Shown piece after piece: positions 30,272 through 42,200 of a stretch of 47,699 nt of DNA (position 1 is the stretch's first letter; every line of letters starts with the position of its first letter). The DNA comes from a virus: positions 1 through 47,699 of IMG/VR virus record IMGVR_UViG_3300018411_000031; one strand, written 5' to 3'. Made by a program: the position numbers and the translations under genes. The notes beneath the pieces are model-generated. The model ran no database searches, was not told the origin of the DNA, and worked only from the letters and a program-made list of their open reading frames with translations.

Positions 30272-33200
30272 TGAATTCCAATTTTTTTGATCCATTCACC
30301 CAGCCGTCCAAGCGCGCTCAGAAGAACGCATTCAAGCAAGAAGAAGAAACACGGGAAAATCTCTACCGCTCTACGGGGGTTGACTTCGATAAAGACGTCG
30401 ATGGTCGAGTCTATCCGACAAAAACCGAGAACAACCGGCGTCTCGGGTTGGACGCTCCGGGCATGTTTGAAGACGGACGTGTGGACCTCGATGGCCGACG
30501 AGCCCTTGATTCACGGATTCAAGGGATTCCACAGACTTCTAAAATGATCGACGACGCCAAAAAGCGTCGATCAGAAATCTCCTCGATTTCCAAAGGCTAT
30601 CGGGCTGAACTCGATAACTTCGATCGCTCTCATGGCGTGAAAGTATCTCAGGCCGATGAATGGGATGACGTGGCCGGAGAATTCAAGAAGGTCGAGCGAG
30701 TTGACTTTGATGGCATAGTCGATGATACGCGCAGAGATGCTTTACTTCAGTCTCGCAAGTACATTCAGGAAGAACTGAACCGATCAGATACGGCATTGAA
30801 TGACATTGATGTTGAAATCGGTCGACACAATCTTGCTCGTCAAAAGTACATTCAGAACCAGCGCAGTAAGTTGGGAGCAAAGCCCGGTGACATTGCAGAT
30901 CTGGATGATTCCCCAGAAATGGAGGTCGGAAGTCCCGAATGGTATGATGAGATTGATGCGCATGGTGGTATTGTTCGTGGGGGTAAAAAGCGCGCTGCCG
31001 ATTTGCCTTCTCCATACCAAGGCGAGATTGTCGGTCCGAATGATCCTATTCGCCCAGGAGTTGAGGGCCATCATCGTGTTGTTGAAGGCATGGCTGATAA
31101 TGTGACTGCAAAAGTCACAGATATTCCAAATCAAGCCCCGGTCGAAATGGCCAATGAGTCTGGACCACTTCCAGAGGCGACTGATTCTCAATCGAATCTT
31201 TCAGAGCTGTCTGGATCTTACCGCCGATTCATGGAGACTCGGGATGACCAGAATCGTACCCCGAGTGCATTTGATCAGGCCGTTTGGATGAGCGACCGTA
31301 TCGAACAGCTGCAGTCGCTCCGCGAAAAGGCCAGCGATAAAGGTGCTGAGTCATTTGATTTAGAGGAAGCAGCATTGCTTAAAGAGCAAGAGGCGATCAT
31401 TTCAGAAATGACACCTTACCAGCTCGCTCGATTAGATGACAAAACCCGTGATCCCCGGACGAAAGAGATCATCAAGAACTTTGGCGCACGCTTTGTTGAT
31501 TCAGTAGGTACAGGCCTTACAGACATGGCTGAGTTTGCCAACCGGCAGTATATCCGGTTTCACCCACTTGGATACCTTGGTGCCAAACTCAGAAATGAGA
31601 CGGCTACCGACAACACTGTGTCTCGATTCTTAGGCGCGATGCGTGAAGTTGCCGACGAGTGGGGCCCTGATGTTCCAGAGGAAGTGAGTGAAAAGCTCTT
31701 ATCCGGAAAGGGAACACTCTTTGCTGAAGGCCTTGGATCTGCTGTCTCATTCATGTTGCCAGGAATGGCCGTTTCTAAAATGGGCAAGCTCTCGAAGTTG
31801 AGTCCGAAGGCGATGAAACTTCTGACCTATGGAAGTACTGCTGTTGCTGGTGCCGCGGTGAGTGGTAATGCCCTGCGTCGGGAAGTGGTCCAGAATAATG
31901 AGCCGATTCTGAACTACATGACTGAAATGCTTCAGTCCGGCGAAATCACCCAAGAGGCATACGACAAGGTCACTGAGAACATGCAGAATCAGGCCGCATA
32001 CGCGGAAGCCTTGGGTGCAGCTTTTGGTCTTACTGAAGCGATTCCACTTGGCAATATGCTTAACCGCGCAAATCGACTGGGCGGGACAGCCTTAACAGAA
32101 ACATTGTTGAAGCGACTTCTGTCCGGGACCATGGGCGAAACCTTGGAAGCCGCAGGCCAAAAGACTTTAGGTAAAGGAGTCAAGGCGCTTGCTTCTGGAA
32201 TGGAAGAAGCGACCGAAGAAGCGCTTCAAGAGTATTATCAGACTTTGGCAGAGAATGCTGCAGCATCCGGCTGGGGAATCTTCTCCGACGAAATGGCTTG
32301 GGATAAGCAGCGAGGTCTACTCGATGGTGCGGTCGAAGGCCTTTCGACTGGTGGTGCAGTCGGTTTCACTCTTTCGATGCTGGTTTCAGCAATGCCCGGT
32401 CGCCAGCGTCGTGAGTTCGGTGAGACTCTTCGTAGTGAGCTCGCATTCCAACTGGCTCAGCAAGAAGCCATGAAAACGGCCGGTGAAGATTGGCGACAAA
32501 TGAATGCCGAAGATCGGGCCGCTGCGATCGACCAGCAACTCTCTGAGATGAGCCCGGATGATTTGGCCAGCATGAACGAGCAAGTCGATAAGCTACTTGA
32601 TACGCCATCTCATCCATCTAGCGGAATTCGACCTTTCAACGTCGTCCATGAATCCGATCAATATGAAGATGGTTCGCGCGAAATGACAATCTGGGCAAAG
32701 TCTATGGATGATGCTTTAGACCAGCTCAACGAAATGGGGGTGAACGACAATGTCACTGTTGATTCTGCCGAAGCTGGTGGAGACATTGAGATCGTGAATA
32801 CAACTGTATTCACCGGGAAAGACGGGGATGAAATCACCCTTGAGGGGAATCCAGTAGAAGCACGAAAGAAATTGCCAAATGGATTTGAAGTGAAATCCGT
32901 TCGCCCAGGCGAACCCATTGAAAAGGAGGTGACTACCAATGAAGCCAATACCGATAATCAAGAAGGAGAAGTTCCTTCCGAGACCGGAGGACAACCTTCT
33001 GAAGTTTCAAGTTCCATTGACAATGACTCCCAACGAGATCCGGAGACTGTTCCTGATGCTGGTACTTCAGAAGAAGAGACGGAACTAGATACTCCAAAGA
33101 CTCGAAAGCTGAAAGAGATCAAGGAGACATTCAAGCTCAGTGATCGTGGGACGAAGGCGCTCGATCAGATTGCCGACGCCGTCGAGCGAGTCGTGGGTGA

Positions 33201-36200
33201 GGATGCCTTTGACCGGGTGAAAATCGACATCTTGTCAGCAAATGAGATGCCTGCCGGCTTTGAAGAAACAGCGGGTGCATGGGATCGTCGTAACAGTCGG
33301 TTGATTCTGAATCGTGATGTTGAGGACAATAAAGGCGATGAAGCCATCACAACTATTTTCCACGAGTCTGGACACGTCATCGCGGAAGCAATGGACGACT
33401 TCGTTTATGAGCAATGGTCAGGGCTGACTCCTGAGCAACGCGAAGCGGCCAAACTCGAATACAATCCCGACGATACACGGACCGACTCCGAATTGCTCGC
33501 ATCGAAGAATGCGCGTCAAGAGTGGTTCAATTTTCAACTGTTCCGTGTGGCGAAAGAAGGGCCCAAAGAGTATAAGAAGAGCTCCGATCTCAGTGACACA
33601 TTGAAGGACAAAGTCATTCAAGTTTGGAATGAGATCCGTGAAATCATTACCAAATGGATTGGAGATCCAAGCCTCAGCACTCAACAGCTTGATTCGCGAA
33701 TCCGGGAAATCCTCTTTGGCGAAACCGAACAAGATACGGACACTGCCGATTTGCCCGGTGAAGAAACAAACCTTTCACAACGGGATGCCAGGTCGTCTGG
33801 TTCAGACGTAGGGGTAGCGTCTGTAGATGGGCAACCATCCATCCCGACCAAAATTGAGCCGACTGGGAATTCGTTCAAAGCGAAGACTCCTGAGAATAAT
33901 TCTCGGACAGTCTCCGGACGCTGGGCGATCGTCGATGCTGCGGAGATTAAAACGTCACAGGATGAGGGATATGATCAATCGCTTCAGCCGCGAAATCGCA
34001 ACCGTCGCGCCAGCCAAGACCAAGTGGCAGAGATTGCTCAAGGCCTCGATCCCGAACGAATTGCAGACAGCACTACCACCGACTTAGGTGCGCCCATTGT
34101 CACAACCGATGGAATGGTGATCAGTGGAAACGGACGCACTTCAGCTGTTCGCCAAGCTTACCAGAATCGGGACCGAAAGGCAGGTCAGGCATACCGTGAA
34201 TGGCTCAAGACAGATGCTCAAAAATTTGGAATCGATAGTTCTGTGGCCGATTCCATGGATCAACCGATGCTGGTTCGAGTCATCGAAGACTTTGGCGGCA
34301 TGACTCCAAAGGAATTTGCTCGAGTATCGAATCAAGACCAAACCATGGGAATGAGTATTGCGGAAAAGGCTTCTGTTGATGCTCAAATCATCTTGGAGAG
34401 TCCGGCGCTACGCGAACTGTTCCGGCCAAACGAGTCTGCGGGAGTGATGGCTTCAACCAACCGTGAATTCCTGAATCAGTTCATTGAGTCGACCGGTGAC
34501 CGCGTGAACCTTATTTCTTCCGACGGCTCTGGGTATCCTCCGGAATTGGAACCGCGATTAAAGAGAGCACTGATCGCTGCAGCTGTTGGACCAAACGACA
34601 CTCAGTTGATTACGGCTTTGACCGAAGAAACCGAAGGCATTCGTCGTGTGGCCAATGCGGTCGCAGAAGTGGCTCCTCAGTTGGTCGAGTTTCAAGGCAC
34701 TGAGTTCGATGTTTCCAATGAGCTTGCAGATGCGCTTCGTAACTATGTTTCCATTGTTCGCGAAGGTAGCACTGTGGACCAATTCCTTTCTCAAGTAAGC
34801 TTGTTCGGGGATGAAGTTCGAACCGCTGAGTCAGATGAAATCCTCCGTGTTTTTGGTAAGCATGGAAAGCGATCAGCCCGGAAGATCATCGAGTTTTTCC
34901 AGAGCTATATTGACCAAGCAAGTAACGTCGATACGACAACCCAAGGTCTGAATCTTGGTATTGACGAAACGACAAAGTCAGACATACTTTCCAATAGTGA
35001 GCAATCCGAAGAAAGTCAGCCCGAGCAAACCGATCTCCCGCAAGGAGAATCTGAGTCGTCCGCCCAAAACGCGGAAGGGCAGTCTGTTGCGCCAAGCCGC
35101 CAAGAGCGTGGGCGTCTAAATCGAAAGCCAAAGTCTGCTGAAAAAGAAGCAGCGATTGATCAACTCTCTGATGCCTTCGATGGCCTTGAGGATTTGGCCG
35201 GTACGCCGTCACTTAATAGTAACGAGCTTAATGAATTTGAGAAACTAGCATCTAAAAATGATTCTGGAGAAAAACTAACTGAATCTGAAAATAATCGATT
35301 TTTGGAGTTAGAAGATCGATTAGTAGAGTCTCAAAAAGGTGGTAAACTCGGAAGCAATCAATACAGCTTAGCAGAGGCGGTTGAAGACATTCGTGCAGGC
35401 CGCACAACATCGCCACTAAAGGCAATTAACGAGGCAGTGCGTGATGCTATTAAACATCGAGAAGATGTTAAGCGTAGGGCAGAAGCGAGAAAAAGCGACC
35501 GTCAACGCGGGAAATTGTCAATTCTTGATAACATAACCCGAGCGGCTAAGCAGGGGAAAGTCCCAAAAGATACAGCACAAGCTCTAACCTCTTTTGTGAA
35601 CTCGCTAGAAGACCGATTTATCGACGACGTAGCTATTTCATTGCGAGCCAGAGGGCAGGCTCAGGGGACTTTCGATTTTGCGGAAAGCCTGGTGACGATC
35701 TTCCGTAATTCAAACGACATGACGCACACGGGAATCCATGAGTTTTGGCATGCACTTTCGCGTCTAATTCCAGCATCCGAAGTCACTAAGATAGCGAATG
35801 ACTATGCAAATTCGCTAGTAGAGTATTTGAAACAAGACCCGGAGTTTTACGCTTTTGTTGGTCGCGAAACTCTATCGACAAGGCAATACGAGGAACTTCT
35901 TAAATTTTCATCAAAGGAATCTCTTGAAGATCGATTATCTCCTTTGCGCAATACATCTGGAAACATCGAAGCATATCGAATCCGGTTCAATGCGGAAAAT
36001 TATCGTTATCACTCTCTCGACGAATGGATTGCTGAGAAGCTGACCGATGAAGTTTTGAATCGTGGTGATGGCCTTAAGCCAAACACCATATTTAGCAAGG
36101 TCGTTGTCGCAATTCGAAGGTTCCTACGAATTGTGAAGCGGCACCTTGGGCAAAATCCTTACCACAATGTCGTAGACGCAGTGTTCAACCGTCCAGATAC

Positions 36201-39200
36201 ACTGGGATTTGCTCGATTCGGTCCAGTCGCTCAAGCGACTCCATTGTATGAGCCGAATATGTCACGCCGTTCAACGGTTAGAAATCAATCAACATCCGAT
36301 GAGGGGGAACTCGCCTTAGCGCCTACAGGTGTTTTTTCAAAGACGTTTCCGAAGTCTCAACGAAAAGCATTCCTTGCGGCGGCAGAATCCATGGCAGATG
36401 CGGGGATCAATACTCCTGAAGAACTTGCGGAGATCCTGAGTGATCGATTCGGAGGCAAGTTTAACGGATATGCCCAGTCTCTTTGGAATATGATAGCTTC
36501 CTTTGACGATGTAGCGGCATCGAACTTAACTCCTGACTGGAAGGCGACTTTTGCCGGACTTGACAATTCAAGTGATTCGGCGGATATTGACTCTAATGTA
36601 TCAAATCGAGAGCAGCCTTTGGAACGAGATAGCGATTCAGGAGACGTTGAAGACGCCTCAGATGCAAGTCGCGTTTCAGCTCGACGAGGATCAGATCAAT
36701 CAACTGATGATACAAACTCGGAAGCACCTGGAACAGAAGGGCGTGAGCCCGAGAGTGGCCGGGTCGTATCTGGAAGTGGCTCCACTGCTGATGGAGAACA
36801 AAGCGATTCAGTCGTTTCTACGGAAGACTCAGAAGATGGAACTCGCTCTCGCTCTTCCGGACGTTCCGGATCTTCAAGCCGCCGTGGAACTGATGGCTCG
36901 CGATCGGATGCTAAACAAAGCGGAGAAGGACGAACTGACGCAGTTGCTCGATCCAACAACGAAGCTGGGCAAGTCCGCACTGAGGTCGTGGTCGATCCCG
37001 ACGTTGATCAGCGCTTAGCCTCTCAAAAGCAAGCGGACCAGAAGTCTCACAAGGTAAAGTGGGGTGATTTACAGAGCGTCAAAGACGTTGCGCCGCTACT
37101 TCTCCATGATCAGCACATTGATGTTGCTAATGCCGAGAATCGTTTCTTTGGAAATGCCAAGCCGAGTGAATTTAATCCGAATGGTAAAGGCATGCTCTTC
37201 ACCAATGGTACCGGCACTGGAAAGACATTTGTCGGATTAGGGACTGCCAAGCGCTTTGTTTCGGCAGGTAAGACGGAGATCCTATTTATTGTCCCGACTG
37301 GTAAAGTCACGGATTGGATTGAAGATGCCAAATTGATTGGACTTGAGGCCTCGACAGTGCCCGACACCAAAAGCAGTGGAAAGGGCGTCACAGTCGTCGG
37401 ATTTGAGAACTTCCGTCAGAATCCACATTTGTGGGCCCGTAAGTATGATTTGGTCATTAGTGACGAGGCGCACAAGTTAATGTCGAACAAGGACGGCGAA
37501 GTGAACGCGACACTTCAGGCATTCCGCATTGTCGCTGGCCACAAGAACAATCATCGAGAGTCCGGTGCCTATCGGAATCCTGAGTGGTTCGAGTTGAAGC
37601 TCGAGCACGAGGCAAAGCTGAAACCACTTGAGAAGAAGCTTAAGCTCGCGACTTCGAATAAAGATCAGGCTCGCCAGCAGAAAATCAGAACTCAGATCAA
37701 CCAACTTCAATGGCAATTCAATGAGCGTACAAGCGCAATGAATGCTCAGAACGAGGAAGACGGTAAAGGCATCTATTCAGAGACAAAAACGCTTTTCCTC
37801 AGCGCAACACCTTTCGCCTATCACAAGGCTCTTGAGTGGGCGAATGGATACATCATTGATTGGGACTTCAATCACCAAGGGACTGATCAAGTGATGATTG
37901 GTGATTCTCGTCAGAGTCCTATGGCTGACTTCTTTGTGCGTCATCTTGGTTACCGCATTCGCTACCACAAACTCACTGAACCCGATGCTCAAGTCGATGG
38001 CAGTCTCATGGAGCGCGAACTGTCGAAGAAATTGACCGATGCTGGCGCAATGAGCGGGCGAATGATCAATTTAGACCATGACTATTCCCGGGACTTCGTT
38101 CTGGTCGATTCTAAATTGGGCGCTGAGCTCGATCGTGGAGTCGGTATTCTGCAGGGATACATCGACCGTGATGAAAACGAATTCCATGTGCTGCCAATGA
38201 TGGTTAAGCAGAAGTTTAACTACGTGAAGGCGGCACAGATGCTTGAATCAATCAAAGCAGTCGAAGCTGTGAACCGAGCAAAGAAGCACGTTGCACTTGG
38301 TCGTAAGGTCGTCGTCTTTCATAGCTACTTGGGATCCACGCCGACGCATCCATTTGAATTCAATATGGGTGACATTATGGCTATCCCTGATCCAGAATTG
38401 AGAGGCGCCGCTGAAGCCGAGATCAACAAATTCAATGAGCGATACCCGGAGCTCGTGAATCTCGATTTCAGTGAAGTGGCGAACATCCTTGATATGTTCC
38501 GGAATGAATTCGGGGAATCGGTGACATTCTTCAATGGGCAGTCCAAGAGCACTCGTCAGACAGGGATGGAACTCTTCAATCAAAGTGGATCCGGAGTCGA
38601 CATTATCGTTGCTCAGGTTGATGCCGCTCAGGAGGGATTGAGTCTTCACGATACTGATGGAAAGCATCAACGGGTATTGATCAATGTTGGTATTCCAGTG
38701 AAGCCGGTTACCGTTGCCCAGGAGGAAGGGCGCATCTATCGAGTTGGCCTTAAGAGCGACGCCGCTTACGAGAATCTTGTACTGCACACAAACATGGAAC
38801 GCTCGATGTTCGGTGAGAAGGCATCACAAAGAAGTGGTACAGTCGAGAATCTGGCCATGGGGGATCTGTCTCGAAATCTGAAAGAAGTACTTCGAGAGGG
38901 ATACATGAATGCCCGATTCTTTGAGCCAAATCTGGAACAAGGCAAAGGTGGCGTTGCATCTGATCGACGCATTCAGACCACCTCTGACTTTGATCGCGCA
39001 AAAACTTACTACTATGGCCGACTCAAGCGGAATTCGAAGACGAAAGCCCTCGAAGGCAAAGACTATTTTGCGACTCCTGAACCGATCGGTTACAAGATGG
39101 TAGAATGGGCAGGAGCGAGACCGGGTGAATCCATGCTCGAACCATCCGCCGGCCATGGCGCGATTGGACGCTTCTTCCCTGACACTACGAGCAATACTTT

Positions 39201-42200
39201 TGTCGAGCCGAGTCCATCTTTGTCCACAGAGGCCAAGGTCAATACGTCAGGTCGTTTTGAAGTCATGAACTTCGAAGACCTTGCGATCAACAACAAGTAC
39301 GATGCAGTAGTCATGAATCCGCCATTTGGAGTCGGCGGGAAAACCGCTTATGATCATATCCGAAAGGCAGTGCAGCATTTGCGCGATGGTGGCCGTATCG
39401 TTGCTTTAGTCCCGGATGGACCTGCAGCTGATAAGCAATTCGAGAAGTTCATGACAGAAGACGCTCAGGCGAATGTCTACGTCCCAACTATCTTTCAACT
39501 TCCGTTTTCGACCTTTGAACGAGCCGGGACCAAGATTGCGACTCGTATCCTGATCATCGACAAGATCAATGACCTAAAATTTGCCCAATCTTCTGGATAC
39601 AGTCAGGGCCGTAGTCGGATCGTCAATCTTCGCGACATCGAGGACATCAATGATCTGTTCAATGAATTCGAGGGTATCGGCGTTGATCCTCGGGTGACGC
39701 TTCCAGTTAAGGAGAAACTGAAATCGAAGAAAGCCGCTCAAGCACTTGCTGCGACTGAGGACATTTTCAGTGCCGACCAGTTTAATCATACCAAGACCGG
39801 AGATCCTATATTCGTCGCAAAGATGAATGTTCGACTCCCCGATTGGCAGGAAGTGAAAGCAATCTTCAAAAAGTATGATGGCTATTACTCCAAGTTCAAA
39901 GGCGCAGGCGCGATACCAAGAATCCATTTCAAAACTGCGGAAGCTCGTGATTCATTCATCGAAGAAGCTCAAGGTGCTCTCGGGGGTAGTGACGCTGAAT
40001 TGTTGGCCGGAACTCCACTTCCTGTAATAGAGCAGGTTGAAGAAGGCTGGGCATCTGCACCACGAAACAAAGGTAATGCTGAACAGGAGCGTGTCATTGG
40101 CGAGACCATCGGTGACCTGAAAGATAATCGAACAGTGATCGGCCGTACTCGTGATTTCATGAGTGAACTGCGGTCGGACGACTTCCTTCGTGTTCGTCAG
40201 GGGGTATTTGATAGTTTCGCTTCTATCAGAGAGTATGAGAAGCGTATCTTTGGAAAAGACTCCAAGATCGATGCCGCCTCATCTGCATACAAAATGTCTC
40301 TCATGACGAAGAATCTTCCCTCAGTCATGATGCAAGTCATCAATGAAGGGACACTTGAGTATGTAAATGGGTCCATCCAACTGAAGAAAGACAGTCGTTC
40401 TCTGGCTTCGATTTTGAATATGGTTGGCGATAAGAATCTCAAACTCTGGGAGGGCTATGTCGCTGCAGTCCGTGCCGATCGTTTGTTGAAGGAAGGCAAG
40501 GAGAACAACTTTGCCGATGATCCAGAAGACATGGAAGGAGGCATGACTGCGCGCCAGAAGGTCGACAGTCTCTTATCGCTGAAGAAGGTTTATCCTGAAT
40601 TCGAGAAAGCTCGTGAAGCTTATGCCGAGTGGAACCGTGATTTACTGGATTTCGCGGAAGCCGCTGGAATTATCGATCCATCTGCACGTAAAGTCTGGGA
40701 GAAGAATGACTATGTTCCATTCTATCGTATGGCTGATGCCGCTCAGGATGGCATCAAGGGCCCGATTAAGAAAAAGGGTATATCCGGTCAGGATGCAGGC
40801 ATTCAGACGCTCAAAGGTGGCGAAGGGCGGGTTGCTATCATCGAGAACATCTTCAAGAACGCTGAGAAACTGGTTGATGCCTCTTTCAAGAATATCGCTA
40901 TGCAGCGAATCACCCAGTTGGCTGAAGATTCTGAAGGCATTTTAGAAGCGATTCCTCATAAAGCCGTTCCGTTTAAAGTCCAGGTGAAGGAGGTCAAGTC
41001 GATGCTTGAGAATGAAGGCGTCGACACTTCAGGGATGACCGATGAAGATCTGGCGAAAATGGTAAACTTTTGGCGTATGCGTGCTCCGAAAGGGCCGGAC
41101 GTCGTATCGGTTTCTGAAAACGGAAAGCCGAAGTACTTCAAGGTGAATGATCCGCTATTACTTCAGTCGATTCTCGATTTGGGGCCAGAACAACAGTCTT
41201 GGGTGCTTCAAATGTTCGGCGCGCCTAAGCGTTTACTGACCGCGGCAGTTACATTGGATCCCGTATTCATGATGGCTAACTGGCTCCGTGATTCGATCAA
41301 TGCCTACTTCGTCTCTGATTCTCCGCTCCGTTGGGGGATTGATTCGGTAATGGGAGTCGCTGAGACCATGGCGGAAAGCGATAGCTATAAGCAAATCCTT
41401 GCTTCCGGTGGATCTTCCGGTGCTTATCAGCGAATCAAGGACAAAGACATTCGCAGACAGTTAGCTCGTATGACTCAGGCTGAACGTCGTCGATTCAAGT
41501 CCAGCATCATGGATAGCCCCCACAAGATCGTTCGAGGACTCAAGCGAGTCGGGCGTGCGTCTGAAATGGCAAATCGTGTGGCGGTCTACAATGCAGCTAT
41601 TCGGCAAGGGGCCTCTCCTCAAGAGGCTTCGTTTCAGGCCATGGACCTGACGAACTTCACTATGCATGGCCAGTCGCAGTTTATCCGCACATTCACTGCG
41701 ACAGTGCCGTTCCTGAATGCACGACTGCAAGGCCTCTATAAACTGGGCCGATCCTCTGGACTGGGGCAGGGCGAGACCAAGCTGGAAAAGTTCATTCCGA
41801 CGAAACGCTTTGCGGCCCATGCGGGTATTATGGTGATGGCTTCCTTGGCGCTTCTTCAGCAAAACTGGGACGATGATCGTTACTGGGATTTAGAAGACTG
41901 GGACCGGGATCTTTATTATCATGTTTGGTTTGGCGATGAACATTTCCGGTTCCCCAAGCCATTCGAGGTCGGCGCGATCTTCTCCACACTCCCGGAGCGT
42001 ATGGCTGAAGCGATGTTCAAGCGAAATGATACAGACCTTCTGGGTAAGAGTGTCGGTTCGATGTTCTTGAACACCTTTGCCTTCAATCCGATTCCTCAAG
42101 CAGTGATGCCCGTTGTTGAGCAGTTCGGAAACTACCAATTCTTCGGAGGTCGTCCAATTGTTGGTAAAGGTGATAGCTTCAAGTCACCAGAACAGCAGTA

